Shown: one piece after another, positions 27,157 through 36,694 of the stretch
Layout of the letters: every line of letters begins with the position of its first letter
Position numbering within the stretch: the stretch's first letter is position 1
Assembly (NCBI RefSeq): GCF_002914585.1
Contig: NZ_PDDM01000018.1
Location: 47,032 to 111,031 of the forward strand
Source: Pseudanabaena sp. BC1403
GTDB lineage: Bacteria > Cyanobacteriota > Cyanobacteriia > Pseudanabaenales > Pseudanabaenaceae
Length of the DNA stretch: 64,000 nucleotides
Reading direction: 5' to 3'
The notes under the pieces: model-generated
Told to the model about the DNA's origin: nothing
The model's input: only the letters and a program-made list of their open reading frames with translations
The model's database searches: none
Made by a program: the position numbers and the translations under genes

Positions 27157-27410
27157 TGCTTTACGAAGTTCGCTTTACAAAGGAAGCTCAAAAAGATATT
27201 GCCAAGCTGACTCCCAAATTGAAGCAAAAACTTAAAACAATTATTCAGGACACCATTAGCATCAATCCCTATGAGGGCAAAAAACTGGTCGGAGATCTTG
27301 CTGGCTTTTATTCTATTCGCTTGAGTTTGCAAGACAGAATTGTTTACTCAATTGATAGCGAGCAGAAACTGATCTATATTCACCGTGCCAAGACTCATTA
27401 TGGAGAATAA
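27156..27410 (+). CDS. Txe/YoeB-type RelE-superfamily toxin
   Basis: An 84-residue protein from the ATG at 27156, preceded by AGGAGA about 9 bp upstream; a TTG one codon earlier is also open. The sequence YEVRFTKEAQKDIAKL, NPYEGKKLVGDLAGFYSIRL, RIVYSID and the C-terminal HRAKTHYGE match Txe/YoeB mRNA interferases, with the C-terminal His/Tyr in the expected active-site region. The 84-85 residue length is normal. It pairs with the antitoxin at 26896. Confidence 0.9.
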   Translation: MLYEVRFTKEAQKDIAKLTPKLKQKLKTIIQDTISINPYEGKKLVGDLAGFYSIRLSLQDRIVYSIDSEQKLIYIHRAKTHYGE

Positions 27411-27445
27411 TAAAGGCGATCGCATAATCTGGTGATGCGATCGCT

Positions 27446-28339
27446 CTACTTCTGATAACTAGCTTCCCAGCCTAATATGGCAGTCTTGCGCTCCAATCCC
27501 CAACGATAGCCGCCTAATTCACCTGATTCGCGAATGACACGATGACAGGGAATGATAAAACTGATGGGATTACTACCAACGGCGTTACCGATCGCTCTAG
27601 CAGCATTGGGACGACCAAGCGATCGCCCTAAGCCCTGATAAGTGGTAATTCCGCCAAACGGAATGCGCAACAAAGCTCGCCAGACTTGAATTTGGAAGTT
27701 AGTACCTTTGACATAAAGGGTGAGGGGCGGTTGCTTCGTGGTATTCAGATTAGGAAGATGGCTAAATAGGCGATCGCAAATTGGTTGTGTAATTTCGCGA
27801 TCGCAAATAATCTCGGCGTTTGACCATTCCTCTCGCAGCATTAATTCAGCAGCCTGATCATTCATTCCATCCAGAAAATATAAATTACAAATACCTCGCG
27901 CTGTCGTGGCAATCAGGCAATCACCAAACATGGTTTCATGGATGCCATAGCAAATCTGTAAACCCGCCCCACCAGTCTTAAACTCTTGCGGTGACATTGC
28001 TTCGATGTTCACAAATAGGTCATGCAATCGCCCTGCACTGGATAAACCCACATCTCCAGTCAATTCCAGTAAGTTCTTTGTTTCCGCAATTTTAGATTTA
28101 GCATATTCCACCGTCAGATATTGCAAAAATCGCTTAGGGCTAATGCCTGCCCATTTGGTAAACAAGCGCTGAAAGTGATATTCGCTCAGATGTACCTGTT
28201 GCGCGATCGCGGCGAGGTCTGGCTGTTGTCGATGGTTTTGACGAATAAAGGCGATCGCTTTTGCCATCAGTTCATAGGTTGCGCGATCGCCCATATTCTC
28301 ATCTAGAAATTTGTCCATCGGAGAGTTCATGCTCAGCAT
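27446..28339 (-). CDS. Ada-like protein: AraC-type HTH plus O6-alkylguanine-DNA methyltransferase
   Basis: A 297-residue fusion. Residues ~20-120 form an AraC-type helix-turn-helix (AIAQQVHLSEYHFQRLFTKW, ISPKRFLQYL) and residues ~215-295 a methylated-DNA-protein cysteine methyltransferase with the acceptor Cys in IIPCHRVI, followed by GELGGYRWGL. It removes methyl groups from O6-methylguanine by transferring them to itself. The N-terminal zinc/phosphotriester domain of E. coli Ada is absent, so it is an HTH-MGMT form. Met4 or Met8 could also be the start. Confidence 0.9.
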   Translation of the reverse strand: MLSMNSPMDKFLDENMGDRATYELMAKAIAFIRQNHRQQPDLAAIAQQVHLSEYHFQRLFTKWAGISPKRFLQYLTVEYAKSKIAETKNLLELTGDVGLSSAGRLHDLFVNIEAMSPQEFKTGGAGLQICYGIHETMFGDCLIATTARGICNLYFLDGMNDQAAELMLREEWSNAEIICDREITQPICDRLFSHLPNLNTTKQPPLTLYVKGTNFQIQVWRALLRIPFGGITTYQGLGRSLGRPNAARAIGNAVGSNPISFIIPCHRVIRESGELGGYRWGLERKTAILGWEASYQK

Positions 28340-28541
28340 TACGAGGGTTTACTCTCAATTTAGCAATGATTTGATATTTAAGCTAACCGTTTCTTGCGAT
28401 CGCCTAAAATTCTAGTAAACTAGTCAGCAATGCGATCACTTGGTTTTTATGAATGGTAATGGGTTAACCTCTATAGAGTGTATATTTTCTCGCATGGAAG
28501 ATTGTGAAATATTAGAAATGGAAAAAGAGGGAATTTGAACC

Positions 28542-29165
28542 ATGAAAGTCACCCTTGATATACCTCAAGTTGAACTTGAAAAATTAATTGCTTCTGCGAT
28601 CGCTGAACCGCGTATTGCCCTTCATGACATAACTTGGCAGCAATACCAAACCTTCATCGATCTATTTTCTGGACATCAAAACCTCCATCTAACCTATCTC
28701 AAAGGAGCATTAGAAATCGTGACGCTTTCGCCAGAGCATGAAATGCTGAAAACGCTGATTGCGAGATTAATATATGTATATGCCGATGTCATGAATATTG
28801 ACCTCTTTAGTTGCGGCTCCGCTACTTGCAAATCAGAATTTACAGCGAGGGGATTAGAACCCGATGAAAGCTTCTGCATCGGTCAGCGTCAAGAATTGCC
28901 TGACTTAGCGATCGAGATAACGGTCACTAGTGGCGGTATTGATAAATTGGAGGTTTATCAGGGATTAGGAATTACAGAAGTTTGGTTTTATCAAAATGGG
29001 AAATTTACTCTTTATCATATCAATAGCGATCGCAGTGGATATAATGCGATCGCTCAAAGCCAATTCTTTCCCAATCTCGATCTAAACCTAATGGTCGAAT
29101 ACATCCAACCCGATCAAGAACCTGCAATGGTTAGAGCTTGGCGGCAATTGTTAAGCAAGCAGTAA
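28542..29165 (+). CDS. Uma2 family (DUF820) putative endonuclease
   Basis: A 207-residue member of the Uma2 family. It has ITWQQYQTFIDLF at the front, YLKGALEIVTLSPEHE, GLEPDESFCI and PDLAIEITVTSGGIDKLEVYQ, which give the E...D...ExK-like active site of a restriction-endonuclease fold, here with variant residues. It is close in sequence to the copy at 32058 (LEIVxPLPEHE, LEPDDCF, DLAIEVDVTS), so the two are paralogues. Function is unknown. Confidence 0.85.
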   Translation: MKVTLDIPQVELEKLIASAIAEPRIALHDITWQQYQTFIDLFSGHQNLHLTYLKGALEIVTLSPEHEMLKTLIARLIYVYADVMNIDLFSCGSATCKSEFTARGLEPDESFCIGQRQELPDLAIEITVTSGGIDKLEVYQGLGITEVWFYQNGKFTLYHINSDRSGYNAIAQSQFFPNLDLNLMVEYIQPDQEPAMVRAWRQLLSKQ

Positions 29166-29224
29166 ATCAACCGACTGAAGAAAATCTCCAAACAACATTT
29201 TTCCGCTTTTACTTGATCAGCATA

Positions 29225-29848
29225 TCAGGCAAAAAATATTAGGTTGCCATCCTTAATTTCTATTTGTTTTATATAGTCACTAGGTATTCCTCGTTCTCTA
29301 GGTTCTTTGATGACAATATCTTTAAGAATTGCTTGAGCTAATTTTCCTTGAGAAATGATCAGTCTCTCATCTTGGTAGGTGTCATCATCAGCTATATCAA
29401 AAAAGCCTCCTTTTACCCCTAAAAGAGTATCATTTTCAATGATTATATCTCTTTCAAAATAACTATCGTAGCGAAGCCCAAAGGATATTTCCCAAGTAGC
29501 AAAAATATATCCTTTGATAGATAGTACATAAAAGTCTTTTAATTCATGTGTAAACAGTTTGTTTTCAGTAATCGAAAAATGATATATGGATTTTTTGGCT
29601 TTACAAATGGCATTTAGTTCTTCCTCAGCAAGTGTTAGAGAAACTTCTGGATCTCCTCGTGCAATTGATTCAATGAATTCCTCGACTTTTTTAATAGCCC
29701 GATCTGCTTTTTCGATTGACGCATTATTCTTCCATTTATCTGGTATCTGAGGTGGATACAATTTGAGCCAGAACCAACGCAGAAAGTACAGAGAAGCAAT
29801 TCCTCCCCAGCAGTAATAAAAAGCTTTAGGGTCTAATAGATTTATCAT
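29225..29848 (-). CDS. Membrane-anchored protein of unknown function
   Basis: A 207-residue protein with one N-terminal hydrophobic segment (~12-30, WGGIASLYFLRWFWLKLY) and a soluble domain of about 170 residues with the motif LTLAEEELNAICKA and several strands (FYVLSIKGYIFATWEISF). The VTLxEEELN pattern occurs in secreted or anchored bacterial proteins of unknown role, and no family is assigned. Its base composition is more AT-rich than its neighbours, and no HIP1 octamer is seen in it. Confidence 0.6.
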   Translation of the reverse strand: MINLLDPKAFYYCWGGIASLYFLRWFWLKLYPPQIPDKWKNNASIEKADRAIKKVEEFIESIARGDPEVSLTLAEEELNAICKAKKSIYHFSITENKLFTHELKDFYVLSIKGYIFATWEISFGLRYDSYFERDIIIENDTLLGVKGGFFDIADDDTYQDERLIISQGKLAQAILKDIVIKEPRERGIPSDYIKQIEIKDGNLIFFA

Positions 29849-29919
29849 CTTGAAATTCTGCTTGACTTGAAAAAGTATAGTCTAGGACAAAATTTTCCAA
29901 AAGAATCAAAAGATAGATT

Positions 29920-31227
29920 TCAACAATCTAAAGTGTGTTCCAATTCCCAAGGACTAATACGAGTACTGTAATCATTCCATTCGCGTTGCTTTAACTTGAT
30001 ATAGGATTGCACAAATTCTGAGCCTAAAGCCTCTGGCAAAATCGTATTTGCTTGCAAACATCGCAGTGCATCTAAGAGATTAGCTGGTAATTGTTTCACC
30101 GTACCAAAGGGAAGCGGATCGGTGTAGGAATTATTGTCATAACGTTGACCTGCTTCGCGTTGGTGTTTGATGCCATCGAGACCACTGGCGATGAGGGCAG
30201 CAGGGAGGAGATATGGATTAGCGGCTCCATCGGCGAGACGGAACTCAAAGCGACCTGCTTCGGGAATGCGGATCATGTGGGTGCGATTGTTGCCTGTATA
30301 GCTGATCGTATTGGGCGACCATGTTGCGCCAGAGTTGGTGACAGGGGCATTAATCCGCTTGTAGGAATTGACGGTGGGATTGGTGAAGGCGCAGACGGAT
30401 TCGGCGGAATGTAATACGCCGCCGATAAATTGATAAGCTAAGCTCGATAAACCGAGTTCTCCTTTTGCGTCATCAAAGAGATTAGTATTTCCCTCCAAAT
30501 CCCAAATAGATAGATGGGTATGACAGCCGTTGCCTGTTAGATGTGGGAAGGGTTTCGGCATAAAGGTGGCGCGGAAGCCGTGCTTTTCGGCGATCGCTTT
30601 GACCATATATTTAAAAAAGGCATGGCGATCGGCTGTAACTAAAGCATCAGCATAAGTCCAGTTCATCTCGAATTGACCATTCGCATCTTCATGATCATTC
30701 TGATAGGCTCCCCAACCCATCGCTAACATGGCATCACAGATTTCGGCAATGATGTCAAAGCGGCGCATTAGGGCTTGTTGATCGTAGCAGGGCTTACTTG
30801 CGCGATCGCTTAAATCAGAAATATCCGTACCATCAGCAGAGAGTAGGAAATATTCGCATTCCACCCCCGTTTTGACGCGATAACCGAGGGCTTTGGCTTG
30901 GCTGAGAGCTTGCTTGAGAACATAGCGTGGGGCTTGTTTGACGGGTTCGCCATTCATGTAGAGATCGGCGGGCATCCAGCCAATTTCGGGTTGCCAAGGT
31001 AAGGGGAAAAGACTATTGCGATCGGGAATGGCGAAGAGATCGGGATCGGCGGGTGTCATGTCAAGCCATGTGGCGAATCCTGCAAATCCTGCGCCATTGG
31101 ATTCCATCGAGTCGATCGCTGCGGTTGGCACTAATTTAGCGCGTTGGACTCCAAATAGGTCAGTGAAGGAAATGAGAAAGTAACGAATCCCTTTTTCTTG
31201 AGCAATTTCCGATAGAGCCTTAGTCAT
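29920..31227 (-). CDS. glnT: Type III glutamate-ammonia ligase (GlnT-like)
   Basis: A 435-residue enzyme from the ATG at 31227; an upstream ATG at 31260 would add 11 atypical residues. It belongs to the short 'type III' glutamine synthetase group (also related to gamma-glutamylmethylamide synthetases). Features are VECEYFLLSADGTD (Mg-binding Glu), NDHEDANGQFEMNW, TGNGCHTHLS, the ATP-binding NPTVNSYKR and RFEFRLADGAANPYL. It ligates ammonia or an amine to glutamate using ATP. It is shorter than classical GlnA (~470), as this group is. No nitrogen-control site can be read with confidence upstream. Confidence 0.85.
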   Translation of the reverse strand: MTKALSEIAQEKGIRYFLISFTDLFGVQRAKLVPTAAIDSMESNGAGFAGFATWLDMTPADPDLFAIPDRNSLFPLPWQPEIGWMPADLYMNGEPVKQAPRYVLKQALSQAKALGYRVKTGVECEYFLLSADGTDISDLSDRASKPCYDQQALMRRFDIIAEICDAMLAMGWGAYQNDHEDANGQFEMNWTYADALVTADRHAFFKYMVKAIAEKHGFRATFMPKPFPHLTGNGCHTHLSIWDLEGNTNLFDDAKGELGLSSLAYQFIGGVLHSAESVCAFTNPTVNSYKRINAPVTNSGATWSPNTISYTGNNRTHMIRIPEAGRFEFRLADGAANPYLLPAALIASGLDGIKHQREAGQRYDNNSYTDPLPFGTVKQLPANLLDALRCLQANTILPEALGSEFVQSYIKLKQREWNDYSTRISPWELEHTLDC

Positions 31228-31327
31228 AATCCTGTAGTCACAATGTTTATCTCTCAGCAAACGGGATTATCGCTCAAATTAAAATGCAGTCTAGTATCAA
31301 TCTTGTCAATATTTACCAAATCTTTAT

Positions 31328-31921
31328 TCACCAAGTCTTTGCCACAAAACTCTGATCATTAACGATCGCCACCGTATCCCCTGAAGGCTTAATCAGAAAT
31401 AGCCCTTCCTGTGTGGCATATTCATCGGCTCTCTCATCCACCTTAATGCCAGCGATCGCGCCATAGAGCTTATAACTTTGATACTTAGGCAGAGCTTGTT
31501 TAAAACGATCTAAAGTGATTAAAAATCGCTTCACATCACGAACTTCTAAATGAGACTTGACCTCAATCGCCACCACTTCATTAGTATTTTCGGCTAGAAC
31601 ATCAATTTCAATAGAACCCTTTTCATCCTGAGCTTCCACTCGCAAGGCTGTAAAATGCACTTCAATCCCCTTCTCGCGAAACATCCGTACTGCCGCAGGT
31701 CTAACTAAATTTTCGACAAACTCACCCCAGCGACTCGTAATCCCACCGACTTGCTTATTTGTCTGCGCGACAATTTTTTTGAGTTCAGCCATTTCTTGCT
31801 CAGAGGTCTTTCTATATTCTTGCAAAGACTGCTCAAATTCTCGTTGCTGTTCTTTACGTTGGCGTTCACTTTCACGAAACAACTCGAAAATATCATCTAT
31901 GGTTACAGGACGTTGAGACAT
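31328..31921 (-). CDS. Coiled-coil plus PD-(D/E)XK nuclease-like protein
   Basis: A 197-residue protein. Residues ~8-55 form a highly charged coiled coil (SERQRKEQQREFEQSLQEY). The C-terminal domain shows a PD-(D/E)XK-type core: EIDVLAENTNEVVAIEVKS, preceded by GSI, with VKRFLITLDRFKQALP following. It resembles the DUF3782-type proteins that are frequent in cyanobacteria, and no cellular role is established. It stands alone, 100 bp from glnT and divergent from the Uma2 gene. Confidence 0.75.
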   Translation of the reverse strand: MSQRPVTIDDIFELFRESERQRKEQQREFEQSLQEYRKTSEQEMAELKKIVAQTNKQVGGITSRWGEFVENLVRPAAVRMFREKGIEVHFTALRVEAQDEKGSIEIDVLAENTNEVVAIEVKSHLEVRDVKRFLITLDRFKQALPKYQSYKLYGAIAGIKVDERADEYATQEGLFLIKPSGDTVAIVNDQSFVAKTW

Positions 31922-32057
31922 AGTTTTTTGGCGATGTTTTTAGCGATCGCATTAGATGTTAATAATGATTATAAACTCTTCCAAAACTCAAAAGATAAGT
32001 AGCTAGCGTAAACTGTAAATAGCGATCGCAGGATGAGTAAAGTTAGGAGATACGCAG

Positions 32058-32705
32058 ATGACCACCCTATTACGAATCTCACAGATTGAAACCCTAGCAG
32101 GACAAAGCACAGTCCTCCATGATATTAACTGGCAACAATTTGAATCTATCCTCCAAGACCTTGGCGAAAAGCGCAGATCAAGAATTGCTTATTTAAACGG
32201 TGTATTAGAAATTGTCATGCCATTACCTGAACATGAAAAAATTAAAGTCTTGATTGGAGATTTTGTAAAAGCACTTCTTGAGACAATGGAGATCGATTTT
32301 GAAGGGTTTGGCTCCACGACTTTCAAGCGAATTGACAAACTCGCAGGACTAGAACCTGATGACTGCTTCTACATTCAAAACAATGTCGCTATGCGTGGCA
32401 TCCGTAAACTAGACATGACAATCGATCCTCCACCTGATCTAGCGATCGAGGTAGATGTAACTTCCAAAACCAAGTTTGATGTTTACCGCGTCCTCGGTGT
32501 ACCTGAACTCTGGCTATACGATCAGATATTGAAAATTTATATCTTGCGTGATGGCGAGTATGTCGAATCACAGTTAAGTCCTATTTTTGGTGATATTCCT
32601 ATCCGTGATGTCATACCGCAGTTTTTAGAGATCAGTCTTAGCCAAGGACGCAGCAAAGCAATGAAGGCTTTTCGGTTATGGATGCAAGAGAATCTATCGC
32701 GATGA
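32058..32705 (+). CDS. Uma2 family (DUF820) putative endonuclease
   Basis: A 215-residue Uma2 protein: DINWQQFESILQDLGEK, YLNGVLEIVMPLPEHEKI, GLEPDDCFYI and PPDLAIEVDVTSKTKFDVYR with the PD/E.D.TSK active-site array. A ribosome site AGGAGA lies 7 bp before the ATG. It runs into the convergent MetX-like gene with a 12-bp overlap of 3' ends (32694-32705). It is a paralogue of the gene at 28542. Confidence 0.87.
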   Translation: MTTLLRISQIETLAGQSTVLHDINWQQFESILQDLGEKRRSRIAYLNGVLEIVMPLPEHEKIKVLIGDFVKALLETMEIDFEGFGSTTFKRIDKLAGLEPDDCFYIQNNVAMRGIRKLDMTIDPPPDLAIEVDVTSKTKFDVYRVLGVPELWLYDQILKIYILRDGEYVESQLSPIFGDIPIRDVIPQFLEISLSQGRSKAMKAFRLWMQENLSR

Positions 32706-33713
32706 TTCTTTGCGACTTAGCAATTCTCCAACCGCTTGACGAATGAACTTCTCATCTTCGGGATTTTGATAGGGATTACCCGCACGATGTCCCCAGACTG
32801 AAGGAATGGGAAGGTATGAACTATGGGGAATTAGAGATGCATCGCGATCGCAATCTTCGGGGGTGAAATACAAGTCCGTAGTGCTAGGCATGACTAGAGT
32901 TTTCGCTTGGATTGATCGCATGGCAAGTTCGTAATCTTTTTGATAAATGGGATTATCACTGACATCGCACCTGAGCCAAGTATCAAGCATCGCCATCAAA
33001 TTTCGTGGATCGCGCTTGCGATAGCCTGCTTCCCAACCACGTAGGAGATAATCTTCGAGAGATTCATAACCGAATTGATAATACAAGCCTTCGCGATAAA
33101 AGGCTTGGGATGCTGCCCAACTAGCGTAAATTCTGGCAAAAGTGCGAAATCCGCGATCGGGAATACCGTCAAAATTAGTTCCATTCCAAGTTGGATCGCC
33201 AGTTAGGGAATAGCGCAAACTTTCTAAGAAAATGCGATTGTGATCGGTGGTTTTCGCCGTGCCGCAGATAGCGGCGATACGTTCTACGCGATCGCTATAT
33301 AACGCACCCCAATGATAAGCCTGCTGAGCGCCCATCGACCAGCCGTAAACTAGGGCTAAACGCTCAATGCCAAAGACTTCACACAGCAGTTGCTCTTGAG
33401 CCGTGACATTATCCAGATGCGTAAACCAGAAGCCTTGTTCGGCTAATCCACATTCTGCACAATTGCAAGGCGAACTCGACAGCCCATTCCCAAACATATT
33501 GATGATAATCACGAACCATTTTGTCGGATCGAGAATACCATCAGGTCGCACTAGCCACTCAATATCAGGATGTTGCGCTCCGTAGGAGGTGGGATAGAGA
33601 ATTACATTTGAGCGATCGCTATTTAGTTCGCCATAGGTTTGATAAACCAGTTGTGCTTGCGGCAAAATCGCACCGCACTGAAGCTGAAAGTTCTTAATCG
33701 TAAAAGTATTCAT
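32694..33713 (-). CDS. MetX-like alpha/beta hydrolase
   Basis: A 339-residue alpha/beta-hydrolase of the homoserine O-acetyltransferase-like group. The nucleophile elbow is YGWSMGAQQ, and the C-terminal catalytic His is in VWGHRAGNP, with the acid likely in MPSTTDLYFTPEDC. Members of this group include true homoserine acetyltransferases and many hydrolases of unknown substrate; a Cys-rich loop (PCNCAECGL) here is unusual. It overlaps the upstream desaturase gene by 4 bp, so the two form an operon, perhaps acting on lipids or acyl compounds. Confidence 0.8.
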   Translation of the reverse strand: MNTFTIKNFQLQCGAILPQAQLVYQTYGELNSDRSNVILYPTSYGAQHPDIEWLVRPDGILDPTKWFVIIINMFGNGLSSSPCNCAECGLAEQGFWFTHLDNVTAQEQLLCEVFGIERLALVYGWSMGAQQAYHWGALYSDRVERIAAICGTAKTTDHNRIFLESLRYSLTGDPTWNGTNFDGIPDRGFRTFARIYASWAASQAFYREGLYYQFGYESLEDYLLRGWEAGYRKRDPRNLMAMLDTWLRCDVSDNPIYQKDYELAMRSIQAKTLVMPSTTDLYFTPEDCDRDASLIPHSSYLPIPSVWGHRAGNPYQNPEDEKFIRQAVGELLSRKESSR

Positions 33714-34699
33714 GCTACTGAATTCTCTGTCTTCGCGTCAAAATTAGCGATGATTTGGCGATGGACATTAATATATCCATTTTCGACACATTCAAAATGG
33801 GAACTTAATTTTGCATGGGCTGCGCCTAATTGATGGAAGGGAATGGAAGCATAGAGATGATGCTCGGCATGGTAGGAGATATTCCAAATTAGGAATCTTA
33901 AAGGCGCAAGGGTAAGCGTAGTACGGGTATTGGCGAGCATATTATCGGTATTGGGGCGATCAGTATGCTCGGCTAGGAGCAGAAATCTTAAAATGGGCTG
34001 ACCGACTGCAAGGGGGAGCATCCAGTAGGTGATAAACCAAGGCTGTTGGAAATATACAGAAATAGCGATCGCCACCGCATAAACCAATAGCTGCAAACGG
34101 TTTGAGCGAATCACTTCCGCACGGGAGCCTTCAGGAATAAATGGACAATTATCTAAGTTACCGATCGCTGTGAGGAAATGTCTACGAAACTTGCCGATCC
34201 ACCAAGTAATCCCGCTAATTTCGATAATATATTCCTTGAGATTTGTGGGCTTGCGATCGCTTAATTCAGGATCTTTATCCAAGATCTGAGTATAGCGGTG
34301 ATGCCACTTGTGATAGAGCCGATAGAAGGTACTGTTATAAAAAGATAACAGCCCTGCAAACCAGCAAAGGACATCATTGGCTTGATTATTCGTAAAAACG
34401 GTACGATGGGAAGCCTCATGCAATGGCGCAAACATAATTGCAAAGCTAAATCCGTAAAGAATTAACGCTGGTATAGCTATAAACCAACGATCGCTAAGAT
34501 TTCCCATATTTGTACCCCAGAGATAGCCACTAATTGACATCACCGCAAGATGCCCAAATAATTGCACAGATCCCTTAAGATCAGACTTAGCATTCAATAC
34601 ATTCAATTCTTGAGCAGAGAGAATTTGCTTAGAACTTTGAACTGATTTTGCCGATTTAACTTTGGTATTATCTATAGCCTCAAAATCCCTTGAAAACAT
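33710..34699 (-). CDS. Membrane fatty-acid desaturase-like di-iron protein
   Basis: A 329-residue integral membrane protein of the fatty-acid desaturase/hydroxylase superfamily. The three His boxes are visible: HEASH, HKWHH and HAEHH, with four or so hydrophobic segments between them. The last box context (WNISYHAEHHLYASIPFHQL) is typical for acyl-lipid desaturases; a carotenoid hydroxylase or ketolase is the alternative. It is the first gene of a pair with the MetX-like hydrolase. Confidence 0.85.
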   Translation of the reverse strand: MFSRDFEAIDNTKVKSAKSVQSSKQILSAQELNVLNAKSDLKGSVQLFGHLAVMSISGYLWGTNMGNLSDRWFIAIPALILYGFSFAIMFAPLHEASHRTVFTNNQANDVLCWFAGLLSFYNSTFYRLYHKWHHRYTQILDKDPELSDRKPTNLKEYIIEISGITWWIGKFRRHFLTAIGNLDNCPFIPEGSRAEVIRSNRLQLLVYAVAIAISVYFQQPWFITYWMLPLAVGQPILRFLLLAEHTDRPNTDNMLANTRTTLTLAPLRFLIWNISYHAEHHLYASIPFHQLGAAHAKLSSHFECVENGYINVHRQIIANFDAKTENSVA

Positions 34700-34875
34700 A
34701 GTTTAAAACTCACTATTTATTTAGAGAGGATGGAGTAAATATTTATTCATCCTAACAATATAAATAAATTATTAGGTCAAAGCTTCTCTCAATAAGTCAA
34801 AGTTAATACCAAATCTGATCCCAGTTACGAATCACCGATGCAAAGCTCTGCTGATTCTTGATTAGCGAGGGAGTA

Positions 34876-36567
34876 TTAAAAACTAAATACTGTACGTAAA
34901 CTCAAGATCGTGATCGAGCCATTGGTATTGTTGTTATTAGGATTAAAGATCATCTGCAAATCTGGCGTGATCGTAATCTGTGAGGTAATTGGAAATTTAA
35001 CAAATAGCTCAAGATTAGTTTGAGTAGCATTGCCAACATTCGTATCGATAAAGGGCTGCCCGATCGCGATCGCGCCCAATCCGCCTTCCGTAAATAAATC
35101 GGGAAAAGCTAAGCCTAAAGACCATGTTTGCGGATTAATCGCATTGCCTCCAAAGTTGGCATTTATATAAGTCGGTAAGGCATCACGAATCGGATTATCG
35201 CGGTTTTGAATGGAGCCGAACCCATATCTCCCAAATACTGCAAAGCCTTTATTAAGCATCCATTCCAAGTTAAGTCCACCGATGTTGTAATCAAGATTAT
35301 TAACAGAGCCATTGGTATATTGCAAACGGATAGATACGGGTGTATTTTCTTGTGCATCTTTAGGAGCAAATTCTAATTCTGCGATCGCTTGATAGGGATC
35401 GCCAAATAGTCCTTGATTAATATTGCGAATTGGATCACTAGTATCTAATCCTGCGCCAGTTGTGATATGTCCTACTCTCAGAGTCCAGTCTCCCTGATTA
35501 GGACTCCATTCGACTAAGCCGCCAGTTCCATCATTTACAGGCAACAAAAGTGGATTGCTGATAAATATGCTGGCAGAAAAATCTTTGGTTTCGTCATTAG
35601 AGAAACTGTTTAAATCAAAATAATCATTTAGTGATAGAACAGGTGCGATCGTGGCTTGAATATCTCTACCTAGGGGAAATGTATAACGTAAAGCACCTAA
35701 ATAGAACTCCGAAGAAATTCCACCATATTCTAATCCAGAACTACTAGCAAACCCAGCATAGCCAATAAATTGGGCAGGTTGCTCTAACAAACTACCAATA
35801 CTTACGCCACTGTTTCCAGCTTCTAGTCTTGTATATAAGAGATCTTCGCCAGAGAAACTAGTACTTAAGTTCAATCTAGCGATCGCGATCACATTAGTAT
35901 TAGGGGTTAACTGGTTAGAAATTATTGAGTTTTGCTGAATATCTAAAGCAGGTTGAGTAAAGTCAGTTTGACTAGCATAATTAGTAGCGATGGACATAAT
36001 CGCTACTCCATTCAGTTTTGTCGTTGGCGAGAAAGATTTTGATTCTAAGTTAGTAGTTTTTGCTTCTAGATTAGCGACTATGTTAGTAAGCGATGATAGC
36101 TCTGTCGCGAAGTCAATTTGCAATTTTTGTAAAGTAAGTAAATCGGCTTGACTTATTTTATTTGTAAGTGTGGTTTGCAGTTGCTGATTTAAGCGATCGC
36201 TACAAGCTCTGATCGCTGCTGCAAATTCGTAACGAGTCAAATTGCGATCGCCCCTATAGTTTAGATTTGGATAACCAGTTAAGCAGTTGTATCGATTTAC
36301 AATAGATTGCAAAGCCATAAAATCCCAGTCTTGATGGCTAACGTCTAAAAGTTGGGAAACATTAGAATATGATTCTGCTTTAGAATTAGAAATTATGTAT
36401 GAGTTAGAGATTTGAAATGATTTTAAATCTCCCCTAAGGGTTATATCTGATAACTTATTTAACTCTGATCTAGAAAAACTATAAGCTAGTAACTGATCTG
36501 AAAAAATAGTATTTACTAGAAGGCTAACCATGCTGACTAGTAAATGCTTATTTAAAAATAAAATCAT
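34876..36567 (-). CDS. Iron uptake porin (SLH-OprB type)
   Basis: A 563-residue outer-membrane porin. It has a signal peptide (~1-29), an SLH domain (~80-145: SIVNRYNCLTGYPNLNYRG, LTRYEFAAAI), a coiled coil (~145-180) that spans the periplasm and anchors to the cell wall, and a C-terminal beta-barrel of about 370 residues ending in aromatic FSF. This is the architecture of Som-like cyanobacterial porins, which in some strains admit inorganic iron. It is divergent from the Cache kinase gene, with 127 bp between them. Confidence 0.88.
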   Translation of the reverse strand: MILFLNKHLLVSMVSLLVNTIFSDQLLAYSFSRSELNKLSDITLRGDLKSFQISNSYIISNSKAESYSNVSQLLDVSHQDWDFMALQSIVNRYNCLTGYPNLNYRGDRNLTRYEFAAAIRACSDRLNQQLQTTLTNKISQADLLTLQKLQIDFATELSSLTNIVANLEAKTTNLESKSFSPTTKLNGVAIMSIATNYASQTDFTQPALDIQQNSIISNQLTPNTNVIAIARLNLSTSFSGEDLLYTRLEAGNSGVSIGSLLEQPAQFIGYAGFASSSGLEYGGISSEFYLGALRYTFPLGRDIQATIAPVLSLNDYFDLNSFSNDETKDFSASIFISNPLLLPVNDGTGGLVEWSPNQGDWTLRVGHITTGAGLDTSDPIRNINQGLFGDPYQAIAELEFAPKDAQENTPVSIRLQYTNGSVNNLDYNIGGLNLEWMLNKGFAVFGRYGFGSIQNRDNPIRDALPTYINANFGGNAINPQTWSLGLAFPDLFTEGGLGAIAIGQPFIDTNVGNATQTNLELFVKFPITSQITITPDLQMIFNPNNNNTNGSITILSLRTVFSF

Positions 36568-36694
36568 GATTTTTTAATTTGCTGTGATGGAGTACTCTAT
36601 CAAACATTTTAATTAATTGCATTTTTATCAGATAAAAATATTGCTACGATTTTTTGATAAAAATTAACTTAAAGTCATTACCATAGATTTTTTT